Assembly (NCBI GenBank): GCA_905331475.1
Contig: CAJNYU010002165.1
Location: forward strand, 98,476-162,475
Length of the DNA stretch: 64,000 bases
Source: Rotaria socialis
Lineage: Eukaryota; Rotifera; Eurotatoria; Philodinida; Philodinidae
Reading direction: 5' to 3'
The notes beneath the pieces are model-generated. The model was not told where the DNA came from. It worked only from the letters and a program-made list of their open reading frames with translations, and did not search any database. A program made the translations under genes and the position numbers. Of this stretch, positions 49,599 to 60,759 are shown piece after piece; within the stretch, counting starts at the first letter, position 1, and each line of letters opens with the position of its first letter.

Positions 49599-51312
49599 TT
49601 ATATTTTAAATATTTTTCTTAAAAAAGAGCAAACAACTAAGCAAAATGGTCTTCGTCCTCCAAATAGTAAATAAAAAATAATAAGAAAACCCCCAATAGC
49701 ATATGACCAAAAAATAGTTGTTTCACGTGGTAAATAGCAATGTGATACACGTTGATTATTTGTTGTTATGGACAGAAGCATAAATGATGGATCATCTCGA
49801 TTTGTCCAAGAAAATGATGGTACTGTCCATTCTTGTATAGTTTTTTCATCGTTATAACTATGTTCAATATAGCAATATCTATGTGTATGTGCTGTAAAAA
49901 CGAGACGAGGTTTAATTGTTGTTAACAGATACTTTGTTGCTTCTTGTGAGAGAACATCATAACGCTCTCTGTACATGGGATATTCTATTGTTGACTAAAA
50001 CAAAATGAACATGAATATCATTGAGAATAAATATTGAACTTTACGACTCGACTGGTTCGTTAGGACGATTCTCAGAAACATTTATCGAAATACAACAATT
50101 CGTTTTTACGGTTAGAATCTTGTTTTCTTCTGAGTTCTTGGTTTGATTCCATAATATTTTTTGTTTGTAACAATCAATGTAGTCTCAAGGTTCATTCGAT
50201 ATTTAACTAAAATTAGGCACTCAACGAAAAATGTAATGAAAGAAACATTCTAACGTTAAAAATGAACTATTTGTAAACAAATCAGCTGACTGTGTCACTA
50301 CTATGGAATTAATTTCTATAGAGATATATAGTCAAAAAGAAACCTGAATAGTTTCTGAAATCTAGTGGCTTGTTTCGAGAAATATCTAATCGCCCGCCAA
50401 GTCTTGACGATATTTGAAGTTTTTTAAAATTTAAATGTTTGTCTCAGAGTCAGTCAAAACTAACATTTGTTTTTTGGTTACACGAGGATTTCTCATTCGA
50501 ATGTGTAGTTCTTTTAAATTAGTAGAAGATGAAAACAATAAATTTACTTTTAATGATGTTGAAGATGATTTTGAGCAGTTAGCCTCTGACAAACGATAGA
50601 GAGGAAAATGTGACAATAATACTGGTTTAGTTCGAGTACCAGAATCATGAAGCTGATTAAGAATTTCTTTTAATTCATTATCAGCGCTTTCACATAAACG
50701 GCATTGATCACCTTCGAATGCCATGGAATTAATTAGCACAAAATTTATTTCATCATCAATAGTTAATAAACGAACATAGGACGTTTGAAATGATTCACCG
50801 AAACGTTTTAGATTCTTATCAGTTACATCAGAATGAAAGCCAATGTCATGATTACCAGCAAGCACATATAAGCGAATATTAGATGGCACAGAAAATAAAT
50901 CTTGAAAACGATGAACAGTTTTATTCCATTCATAATCTGAATATAATTGACCTGCATTAGTTAAGTCACCGAGAACAAAAATAATTTGTGGTTCAAATAG
51001 AAAAATGGCTGATTGGAGTGAACGATGCATTTGCCAGTCACGACGTAATTTATTAAACCAATGACTTTCGTGTGAACTCATTAAATGTGTATCAGCAATA
51101 AGCATAACATGTAATGGCTTCTTATTGGGATCTGTAGATAATGGTATTGTAAAATCTTGATCGATTTTCGATAACTGTGACCACGAACAGCCCAATAACA
51201 CAAAATAATAAATAATAAATTCACAGTAAATAAAGATCAATAGTATTAGAAAAAAAACTTTAGCAAGAAAATGTAACATTGTATCGAAAGAACATATATT
51301 AGTTGTCTTCAT
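49599..51312 (-). CDS. Metallophosphoesterase 1 (MPPE1/PGAP5)
   Basis: Two exons (51312-50548, 49994-49599) encode 386 aa (human 396). PGAP5 removes ethanolamine phosphate from the GPI glycan so that GPI-anchored proteins leave the ER. An N-terminal membrane segment (~13-40, followed by the conserved LGCSW) and a C-terminal one (TIFWSYAIGGFLIIFYLLFG) bracket the catalytic domain. Metal ligands are Asp74/His76 (ADTH), Asp116 (LGD), Asn154/His155 (GNHD), a later His (LSHFPLYR) and His291/His293 (AHTH). The last motif is GHTH in the human enzyme, so Gly is replaced by Ala here. WFNKLRRDWQM, AGNHDIGFH, YDVLSQEA and VPSFSWTNRDDPSF closely match vertebrate MPPE1. A 553-bp intron separates the exons. 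It appears to be the first cistron of a pair with the DUF3253 gene. Confidence 0.92.
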
Positions 51313-51692
51313 TGATGCATTTGTAGTTGTTATTAATTGTAAAATAAATATTTATACATTTTTATTGACCAAATAAGATGTAGACAAAAAAATGGATTGC
51401 ATAATGTCTATTTTCTTATATTCATCTGGAGATACAACTGAAATAAAATAATTATACATTTTAAACCATGTCATAATTTATTTCAGTTTTATTTGTTTTA
51501 ATACTACCATGAACAATGGAAAATTAACAGAAAAACAAAACAATAACAAAAGATTGCTAAATACCACAAAAAATATTTGTAACCAAACTTTATTTGTTCA
51601 CAGTTTATTAGTTTCTTTAACAAAAGTTAGATATGAAGAAAATATTTACTTGAATGTTCCATATGGTTGTGTCAGAAAAACATTAATATTCA
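51313..51692. other. Spacer upstream of MPPE1
   Basis: 380 bp holding the MPPE1 promoter and the 3' UTR of the thioesterase gene behind it. No other feature seen. Confidence 0.5.
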
Positions 51693-52459
51693 CTATTTTT
51701 CTTGATGTTTTTGAACATGTTCTTGTACACTTAATTTGGGTTTTATGAATAAACCATCAGCTTCTGCATAAATCGTACCTTCTCCATTTTCGACCGTAGC
51801 TTTTATGAACACTTTTCGTCCTTGATGGCGATCAACATGAGCACGAACTAAAACCCATGCTGGTGTTACTAATGGTTTACGATAATTTATATTAAGATTA
51901 GCTGTAAAAGCGGGTCCAGCACAAGAAAATCTATTTCAATAAGAAAATAAAACATGATTATCTCATAAATTTTCTTATTTCAATTGGCATGAATTAACTT
52001 ACGCCGCAGCACCACTAACTTCATCAAGCATGGTAGCTGTAAGTCCTCCATGTCTATTCAAAGATAATAAAATCAATAATGAATTATGTGAATGAATTTT
52101 TTTTGCGAAACTTACACAATGCCTTTATGTCCGCAAATACCTTCGCCAAGATGAAAAGCAGCTCGAACTTCGAAAAGATCCTGATTTGTCGATGAGCCAT
52201 CGTGATTAGATGACTCTAGATCAGGTAAACACCCACTGTATGCTTTATGTGCTCGCTGGGCTTGTTGTTCATTTTCCATAAAAAAGAAGAAATGCCGAAT
52301 ACCATTTGAATTAAGTAATGAATCAAATAAAATATGACCAGTTATATCATAGAGCTTAGTACGATCAACATATCGACCACTTGATGGCAAAGTACGAACC
52401 CATTCAGGTGCATCAGCTGGGATAGTTGGTAACTCAATGATATCTGATTGATCATCCAT
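51693..52459 (-). CDS. Acyl-CoA thioesterase, THEM4-like hotdog fold
   Basis: Three exons (52459-52116, 52053-52003, 51930-51693) encode 210 aa. THEM4/THEM5 hydrolyse long-chain acyl-CoA to free fatty acid and CoA. The hotdog signature HGGLTATMLDEVSGAA contains the His-Gly-Gly of the helix N-cap and the conserved Asp. It is followed by FTANLNINYRKPLVTPAWVL, HVDRHQGRKVFIKATVENG and EADGLFIKPK, closely matching vertebrate THEM4 (MTANLNINYKRPIPL...GRKFFVSC...SLFIK). The N-terminal ~95 residues, with WVRTLPSSGRYVDRTK, are divergent, and no mitochondrial presequence is obvious. Very similar architectures occur in fungal thioesterases, so THEM4 orthology is probable but unproven. Confidence 0.82.
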
Positions 52460-54686
52460 ATTGATAATAAAAGCTAGATCGAATAGATAAATAGACTATT
52501 TTGAATAAGAAAACTAGGATATTGATCAGAGTAATAATGATGCATAAAATTAAAATAACTGATTATCTTGTTTTTAGTATGCTCTGTGTTTCATAGGCCA
52601 TGAAAAAAAGTCTGACCATTAAATATTTTCAGTTCACTCTTGGTTGGCTTTTATATTCATGTTTTATTTTATATTGGAAAACCTTTCTTTTTTATAATTA
52701 CTATCTTGTTTTCATACAAATAAAAAAAAAGAACGAATCATTGAAAAACCATGGGTCAATACTATGAAACATTGAATGCAAGTGACATCTATTGAGATTA
52801 CCATTTCAAACTCTAATTCATAATGGAATTAAGAAAATAGAATTTGAAATAAAAAATATTGTAATTATCAATAAATCTGTCGGCGATCGTATTGGTTTTA
52901 AAATTCTTTATATTACTAGATCAGGTATAGTATTTAAAAAATAAATGTCGATGACCTGATCAAAGGAATGTTTTCGGTATGAAACACTCTTCATAATTCT
53001 ACAATATTGGGTAAAATTCTTTTCCATAGATAAGTTTTGAAGTGTGCTGAAAATAAATGAGAGTACTTGTGAAAATTTGAAATAATAGAGAATCTTATCT
53101 AATTCAGATTGAGTTTAATAGGTAAGGAAAGCCATAAATTATTTGCACTGTGTTGCATCTATACTCTTTTTTGCATTAGTCAGCCATCATTTGGAACTAT
53201 ACTTGTACCGACTACTATAATAAATATTTGAAGACTCTGTCTATATCATTAGTTATTGGATAAATATTATTGATATGTTTGCTTATTATCATGAAATCCA
53301 CCATTATGTCAAAGAGCACCTCGCTGGTTGTATCTGAAAGATTAACGTACGGGCAACGTAGGCAAAGTAATTACTTAACGGCATTGCCAAAAAGACTAAT
53401 CAAACACACACAACACACAGTTACTAACTAGATATGCACATTTATAGTTAAAAACAATTCTGACATGAATCTAAAATCAATTCATATCGTATGATTTTGA
53501 GTTGGTATCTGTGTAAAGAAGCAAATCATCGATCGCTAAAATATCCAATGCCCTAACAAGAAGCTATGTGTAAACGATGACAACGTGAGTTCAGATGAAA
53601 AATTAAAAGAAGAAGGCAATAATATTCAACGACAAATAAATATGCAGAAGTAGAAAATCTGCAGCTAAGAAATTTGTTAAACCCATACGATTTCAGAAAA
53701 GTCTATTTACAATGATGCTGAAAATTTAAAATATAGAAATGAACTAATTAACTACTGAGAAATGCATCAAAACGTTTCCACTGCTACAGATTGATTGAAC
53801 TATAGAGAAATAATAATTACATGAATTTACTGTGATACATTTTCTAGATATATCTCTGCGAAACAAATTAATCGAAAGGACACCATCAATTGTCTTTAAT
53901 GTTAAAAAGATGGAGACAACAATGTTGATGACATGTTGTCTTCAAGTCGAACAAAGATAATAAGAAATATCAACGTGAAAAGCTCTTAATTGATGTCACC
54001 GATTCTCTGTGTGACACTTAATAATAAAATACTCATAGCTGATGAGGTTCTATGTTGAAGTGTGTAACATCAGATGAAAAATGTTTGCTTAGAGAATTCA
54101 CGCTTGGTTGTAGTATAAAATTCTCAAAACATAGTGTTGCGTTATGAGATATTAGTATAAAATGATAGGAAATCTTTTAGTATCACCTAATACAAGATTT
54201 TTGACATCCTAATTTATGAATGATTTCAGCTGCTGTTATAAGATTTTATATCTGATTTTTCGACTGGAGCAACCTAAAAAAGAAACGGATTGTCTCAATT
54301 TGTCTGAAACTATTCAGAAGCAATTTTCTATTAGAACTCCGGAGAGATTTTTCGACTCCATTGAAGGCAAGCGATAATTTTCTTGGTGATGAAATGCCAC
54401 AACCTCATCACTTTCGGCAGCATCGATTTTGATAGTAAAAAAAATGAAAAGACGAATTAGATTTTATAAATATAGTTAAATTTATTGCATGTTTATTTAA
54501 AAAAACCACGATTTGCTTCATTCAAAGCAATTTACTAGAACGAAATAGATTGCGATAATTAATAACTAGAATAGATCAAACCAATTTTAAGGAGTGATAT
54601 AAAAAGATTTGTTTTTGAAGTAATATAATTAAGAAATTTTGAGCATCAGTACAAATATGAAATGAAAAACATTCCAATCATCATTT
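52460..54686. other. Intergenic, 2.2 kb
   Basis: AT-rich, with no gene, RNA or repeat I can support. Possible decayed material, but no family is recognisable. Confidence 0.45.
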
Positions 54687-56758
54687 CTATAAATTCGCTT
54701 TAACATATTTAACGAGATCGCCCATCATTTGACGTGCGATATCTAATGAAAGTGCTCCATGTAGAAAATTCAATGAAGCATGGAATGTATTTTCATAATG
54801 ATTGTGAACAATTGGAAGACCAAGGCGTTTAAGACGACCTGCATAGATGAATGTTTCATCGCGTAAACTATCATGGCCAACACTTAACATATAAGTGCGT
54901 GGTAATTTAGCTAGTTGTTCATCGTCAACAAGTAATGGAGACATTTCTGGAGTAACAGTTGCTTTAGCGTATTCAATAAGACTTGAAGAACCTTCATTAT
55001 CATCTGTAACAGGATGTTTATAAATTGTTCGATACTTTGACGGAATTAGAGACCAATCAACATATTTACGATAATGTTTCTTTTGCTTGACAGTTGTATG
55101 ATTATTTGCATAGATAGATGGATCGATTTTTTGATTCAAATAAGCTGATAGAGTATAATCGACAGTATATGGAAAAAATTTATAATGCGGTGTAATATAC
55201 GATGGAAGCATGAAATCGAATAGTTGTAATAAAGGATAAATAAGGATTTGAAGACGAGGTAAATATTCGCCGACAGGTTTATTAGCAAAACGCATGGCAT
55301 TTACAGCAGCAAAATTACCACCTGAAATACACATAGAAAAAGTTTTACGCCAAGAAACAAATAAAAAAGAAAAATAAACTTGAACTTTTTCCTTCTGTTC
55401 AATAGATATTTTTCTTTACACAACTGAACTATTATGAATAATTTTTTGAAATATAATTATTTCTATATGCCTATATTTATGAGTTGTTTAGAAACAAAAC
55501 GAATCTTGTTGATATTTCTCTTATAATAAATTATGTTTCACTAGAAACAGAAATATTTTAGGAAACATCGATTATTCTACTACCGAGCGCAGAACCTAAA
55601 GTCTAAATAAAAGTATATCATATTTGAAATGAACAGGAAAATGTTTTAGTATCTCCTATTGAAGAAAAATATCTCTTGATAGTGAGCTATAGAGAATATA
55701 TAATGTATTGCATAGCATATGGTAAATTGATTCTTGTATTGATGTAGTCATCAACTAGTTGCCTATCGTTCATGCAGAAATCGAAGGTTTACTAAGGAAA
55801 TCACGTGTGAAGATTCTCGATCGGATGAATAGGTTCAGCTAAGTTTTTGATCTTTATTAAAAGACAACTAAAAGGTCTGATTCTTTATGAAATAATCCTT
55901 CATCTTTTTTTTACTTAGGACTACTCTTTCTTTGTCAAGTGATTTCGAAAGAAAAAACCTACCAGCAGAATCACCAGCTAGAGCTACGCGACTTCGATCG
56001 ATGCGTAATTTTTTTGAATCACCATGTTGAAGAACATATTTTGCAACAGTATAACAATCATCGAGACCAGCTGGAAATGGATGTTCAGGTGCAAGACGAT
56101 AACTATACAATGCATCATAAATCAAATGATAAATATAAAGCACTTTAAAAAAATTTTCTTACTCAACAGAAATCACTACTACATTAGCTAATCGTGCTAA
56201 TGCACTCGTAATTCCATTGTGTGTATCTACCATAGTAGATATAGTTAGAAAAAATTTGTTCATAATTGCAGATCAAACTTACCAGGTGAACCCATATAAA
56301 AAGCACCGCCATGAAAATAAATAATGGCTGGCAAGTTATCATTACTATTCAATGGTCGGACAATTCTGACTCGTACATTTTCGATTAATGTATTTTCAAT
56401 CTTAAAATCAAAATAAGCTCTACAATCGATAGAGAGAGAAAATATGCTACCTGAAGGCCTGTATCTTCATCTTTATCTTGAACGTATTTTAATAATTCAC
56501 TACCTTTTCGAACAACTAGAGTTTGAGTAGACAAGCCTAGTAATTCGGCAGCTGAACCCTTCAAAATTAAAATATATCACAGCATAAAGTAAACAACATG
56601 TTACATACAATCATATGGATTATTTTCATTGTAGCACCTAGCAGTCGTACTTTATTCGTTTGTGCAATACCTTCAATATTAGGTGCTTGATACAAGTATC
56701 CAATAATACTTGCTACAATAGCTCCGAAGATAGCTAAACGTTGTGCACTCCGAGCCAT
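54687..56758 (-). CDS. Arylacetamide deacetylase-like esterase, copy 1
   Basis: Six exons (56758-56609, 56558-56451, 56400-56283, 56226-56163, 56102-55963, 55321-54687) encode 404 aa; human AADAC is 399. AADAC-type enzymes are ER type II membrane serine esterases of the hormone-sensitive-lipase family. Residues ~8-25 form the membrane anchor. The oxyanion-hole motif is HGGAFYMGS (His116-Gly117-Gly118). The nucleophile is Ser192 in GDSAGG, split across the exon 5/6 junction. The likely acid is Asp344 (VGHDSLRDE) and the base His374 (NTFHAS); human AADAC uses Ser189, Asp343 and His373. DYRLAPEHPFPAGLDDC is typical of the family. Intron phases (0,0,1,2,1) are the same as in the neighbour at 57383-58936. 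Intron 5 is 641 bp. An acceptor-like ttctag lies 7 nt before the ATG. Confidence 0.9.
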
Positions 56759-57382
56759 ATTTTATCTAGAATTATACAATAATGTCAAATGATAGAAATC
56801 ATGAATAGATCGATCAGACTTTCATTTCATTTTAACCGATAAACAAAATCACCTTAGCTCGCTTTCTGTAGTGTTTTGTTTTCAACACAGCAGACATGAA
56901 ACAGTTTATTTTACGAATTTATAGGCAAGGACATTCACATGGAAACTGCCAGAACAAAATTAAAAAAAAGCATTCATTTTAAACTACGTATTAATGAAAA
57001 AACACAAATAAAAAAGTACTGTTGTTAAGGATGGTATATATCATTCAAGAATTTATCATCGCATACATTGAAAACATGTTTACTGAAGCAAAATAAAAGA
57101 ATCCATGCATTCCTATTTGTAGAGCAAAATCAATTCGTTGATAAATTTTTCATTGTTATTATTCAAATATTTTTCGTTTCAAATGAATGGTTTAGTGAAA
57201 ATTATTAAAAAAAAATCAACAAGCAAAATAAAACACACAAAATAAGTTCACACTTGAATATGAATATTTCTTTTCTCTCAATAATAAAACATCCATCTGA
57301 CAGTAAAATAATATTTTATTTCGCTCATTCGTTTTAGTTTCGTCTTACTCAGTCTATATCAAAACCAAAAATAAAAATAAAT
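56759..57382. other. Spacer between the two AADAC-like genes
   Basis: 624 bp with the copy 1 promoter and copy 2 3' UTR; nothing else seen. Confidence 0.5.
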
Positions 57383-58936
57383 TTACTTTACTAAAGTAGT
57401 TATATTAACTACAAATTGAGCACTATCATTAATAATATCAAAAGCTTCATTGAAAGCAACCGGAAAATCGACGAATGTCATTACACCATGAAATATAGCA
57501 TATTCTCTGTACATAATATTTGTAACATTCAATTGTTGTAAACGATTAAAATATAATTGAGCATCAGATAGCAGTACATCATATGTACAAGCAACAATAA
57601 ATGTCGCTGGAGTGTTACGTAAAATTTCGTCATCAGCTAATAAAGGTGAAACATTTTCATCGAATAATTTCCAAGTATCGGGATGTGATGCTTTAGATAA
57701 TAATCCATGTTCGTTAATATCATCAGTTATTTCTTGATCTAAATTACTTATATTTAATTTTGAAAAGAAATTTTTATAGTCATCCTGTGATAGATGTCGA
57801 TTATTAAATAATTCATCATCAGAAAATGTTGTGTTTATATAAAAATTTGTAACTTGTACAAGAATATCCTCACGAAGTAATGATAAGAGACGATAGGGTA
57901 AATAAGTACGATATGATGATAAACGAAAATTAACAAGTTGCAGTAAAGGATAAAGCAGAAGAACACCACGAATAACTGGTTTGTGTTCACGACGTAGATG
58001 TCTTTCAACAACTACAGCCATACCGCCGCCTGAAATTGCAAAAAACGAGAAAGAATCTATATTTATATTTGCATAAAATTACACGATATATACCAGCTGA
58101 ATCACCAGAGAGAAAGACATTCGTAGGATCAATATTAAATTCTTGATAATTATTAATAACATATCGAGCTACTTTGATGCCATCTTCGAGTGGTGTTGGA
58201 TAATGAACATGAGGTGTTAACTGATAACTAGAAGTACATTTAGTCAATATTTAACTTGTAGGCATTCTCAACTATTATTAATTTACTTTACGGCAATGAC
58301 TGTCGCACCCGTATACATAGACATATGATAATTCATTGTATCATGTGAATCTATATAAATAACTATAGTGATGTTCATCGAAGTAAATAAAAATTGGCTT
58401 ACAAATGCTTCCAAAAAAGAATCCACCACCATGAAAGAATATAATAACTGGTGATAAGAATGTACTCGATACATTTTGTGGTGCATAAATTCGAACAAGA
58501 ACATTATCAATAAATTGATCATTATACTATGTATTCAACGATCACAATAATCAAAATAAAAAAACAAATAATTTATTTTCATTATTTACCAATACTTGTC
58601 CATGGTCAAATGGGCGTATTTTAATAGGATCAAACGAATCAACAATTATATTGAGTAATTTATAATAAGGAAAGCCAGTAATTGATTCAAAAAAACGGCT
58701 CTATAAAGAAAAGCAAGACTTGAAATTTTAAGAAAATATTAGTTTTACTTCGAACTTACAATATCAAGGATGAATGCAAAAGTGCCAGAAATAATTCTAT
58801 ATTTTATTGGATGCACCATTGGACCAGGTATACGAACGGCTACATAATATTGTACAATTATCGCAGTCAAAATCACAGTAACAATCGAAAGCAATATTTG
58901 CACTGATCCCATATTTAATTTATTTAACCTTGACAT
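57383..58936 (-). CDS. Arylacetamide deacetylase-like esterase, copy 2
   Basis: Six exons (58936-58760, 58700-58590, 58526-58403, 58350-58287, 58227-58094, 58029-57383) encode 418 aa. It has the same fold and probable ER-lumenal topology as copy 1: N-terminal anchor ~11-33, HGGGFFFGS (His128-Gly129-Gly130-Gly131), nucleophile Ser202 in GDSAGGG, acid Asp354 (CTYDVL) and base His384 (FHGVMTF). Exon 4 is 64 nt in both genes and all five intron phases agree, showing tandem duplication, though the proteins have diverged strongly. The family's usual YRLAPEHPFP is altered to YQLTPHVHYP here, which may mean changed substrate choice. The acceptor-like cattatag directly touches the start ATG. Confidence 0.9.
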
Positions 58937-59614
58937 CTATAATGAAATGTTTTTTGTGTTAGATTCTTAGTATGTACCTTATATTTATAGAAGGATAGAA
59001 TAAAATAGAAGTACGAAGGTGAAAGATAACATACGATACAGTATCTTCTCGTCTATTTTTCTTTGTATCAGATGATAGAAAAGAAAAAGTCATCAGTACC
59101 ACTATGTTATGAAGAAACCGCTTTCAATATTCAGTCAGACTCAATACTAAATCGATACTCGTATACATGAAATAGAATTTTGTTGTTCAGATTTTCTTTT
59201 AAGATCGGTTTTAAGTCGTAAAATAATCAGTAAGTTTAAACTTACAATATTACATATCATTCATCACACTAGATGAACCATTATTGAAGCCATTTAATAA
59301 GGAAATATCCGTTTTGTTTTTATCAAATATTCGATTCAGAAATATTACAAGATAATAATCAATTGTTAATATAATTTATGTACATTATCGAGTTCAAGTT
59401 TATCATTCTAGAATAGATATGTAATCAATGCCTTTTATTCAGATTCATAACCTTAAAGAAGAAAGTATTTTTTATCATTTCAATCTTTTTCTTGGGAATA
59501 TTCAACAGAAAACAAACAAAAGAGAAACATCAAAGATGTTCACGAACAAAATCAACATATACAAGACCAGACAAAAACAAAAGGCGGAACACAACAATGA
59601 AATGTTGAATTGAT
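58937..59614. other. Intergenic, AADAC copy 2 to SAP18
   Basis: 678 bp with promoter of the esterase and 3' UTR of SAP18. No other gene seen. Confidence 0.5.
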
Positions 59615-60247
59615 TTAATAAGGACGATCCCGATGATCATTACGTGGAGCCGAACGTACAGGTCCACTACCATTTCTTTCATTAGCCGGACCACTACGTC
59701 GTTTATTATTATCTTCAGATGATTGTTGAAGTGGTCGATCACGTCGTGGATTGGCTGCTGGTTGTTCTTGTCTCTTTTGCATAATAGCAACATCAAGATA
59801 ATCACCTACTCGAAAACGTGTCTTTGCTAATTGTATTTGATCGTCACCTCGTCTTGGACCATTTTCAGTTATTCCAATATCAGTTAGATAATAACGATTA
59901 TGTGTACTATCAGCTTGAACAATTGAAAAAGAAAATTGTGTACCACGACGACGTGCATCTGTATTCACTTCTTGAATTAACTTTGTTAATTCACCTAATG
60001 TTGCATCCATCCAAGTATAGATTTGAAGTTCATTTTCGGGTGTATGTCCATCTTCGTATTCCCTATTAACGACGAAAGAAAAAGAATTGATTTTTTTGAA
60101 AAGTTTCAAATACAAATAAACAACAAACTTGGCTAAATGATGACGAGCTTTGTTACAGAAAACACGCAATAATAATGGACACGTTTTTAATCGATCAATT
60201 GATCGGTCAACTTTGCTTACTTCACCAGTTAATATTTTTTCTGACAT
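59615..60247 (-). CDS. Histone deacetylase complex subunit SAP18
   Basis: Two exons (60247-60129, 60062-59615) encode 188 aa. SAP18 has a ubiquitin-like fold and works in the Sin3-HDAC complex and in the ASAP/PSAP complexes bound to the exon junction complex. KTCPLLLRVFCNKARHH, NELQIYTWMDATLGELTKLI, ARRRGTQFSFSIV and FRVGDYLDVAI match the human protein almost position by position. A C-terminal extension of ~40 residues rich in Arg, Asn, Pro and Ser follows; human SAP18 has only a short GRMRPY-type end, and here the protein also ends RDRPY. The chosen start gives MSEKILTGEVSKVDRSID; an in-frame ATG at 60289 would add 14 residues but lacks conservation. Reading straight through the 66-bp intron is possible in frame, but the spliced form restores the conserved sequence. 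Confidence 0.93.
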   Translation of the reverse strand: MSEKILTGEVSKVDRSIDRLKTCPLLLRVFCNKARHHLAKFVVYLYLKLFKKINSFSFVVNREYEDGHTPENELQIYTWMDATLGELTKLIQEVNTDARRRGTQFSFSIVQADSTHNRYYLTDIGITENGPRRGDDQIQLAKTRFRVGDYLDVAIMQKRQEQPAANPRRDRPLQQSSEDNNKRRSGPANERNGSGPVRSAPRNDHRDRPY

Positions 60248-60546
60248 TGCTATTATATTTCTGTCTATTAGGAGTTGACTGACAAACACGTAAATTGTTC
60301 CTAAATGACTACCTAACTGAACTATAACTGACTAGCCAATGCATACAAAGGCAAGCAGAATCAAATTTGAATTTCCATTGGTTGAAAATCTATTACCTAT
60401 ATCTATTTCAAAAGATGGTGCTAGTATCTTTATCATTCTATTCGTTGTGTGGTTAACATAACAAAAACAAACCATGACAACGTTGTTTGTGATGGTAGAA
60501 TAATTATTTATCTATTTATATAGATTATATTACTTTAATAGAATGA
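60248..60546. promoter_or_regulatory. Divergent promoter, SAP18 and CAAX protein
   Basis: 299 bp separate the two start codons. On plus, an acceptor-like tactttaatag ends at 60541, just before the downstream start codons. Confidence 0.45.
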
Positions 60547-60759
60547 ATGAGTGATGGTACTCTACATAAGAACAGTAAACATACTGATAATTATGAAGAA
60601 TTTCGATTTCAAGATGCTGCTCAAGCCATCTTTTTCAAATATCAGTTAGCTTCTACTGTTAAAACTTCTAATACAACTACAATTACAACTACTCCTGTAA
60701 ATATGGCTATTGGTCGACAAGTTACGACGGTTAGATCTCGAGCTTGTACTATTTTATGA
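60547..60759 (+). CDS. 70-aa protein with C-terminal CAAX box, unknown family
   Basis: A single-exon frame of 70 residues. It ends RSRACTIL: a Cys-aliphatic-aliphatic-Leu box predicted to receive a geranylgeranyl group, with basic residues just upstream, as in membrane-tethered small GTPases and G-protein gamma subunits. The N-terminal half has a helix-like segment EEFRFQDAAQAIFFKYQLAS, and a Thr-rich linker (TTTITTTPVN) leads to the tail. It has the size of a G-gamma subunit and shares the CTIL ending of GNG13, but the conserved G-gamma core is not visible, so I do not assign it. An upstream ATG (60543) opens a three-codon frame overlapping this start. Reality is supported by the frame, the motif and the upstream acceptor only. 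Confidence 0.5.
   Translation: MSDGTLHKNSKHTDNYEEFRFQDAAQAIFFKYQLASTVKTSNTTTITTTPVNMAIGRQVTTVRSRACTIL

Noticed and set aside
60081..60289. Unspliced SAP18 reading frame with extra YLYLKLFKKINSFSF residues and an upstream Met
   Set aside because: The 66-bp intron is open by chance; splicing restores the conserved SAP18 sequence, and the upstream residues are not conserved.
60547..60759. Assignment of the CAAX protein as a G-protein gamma subunit
   Set aside because: Size and CTIL end agree, but the conserved G-gamma core is not visible, so the family was left open.
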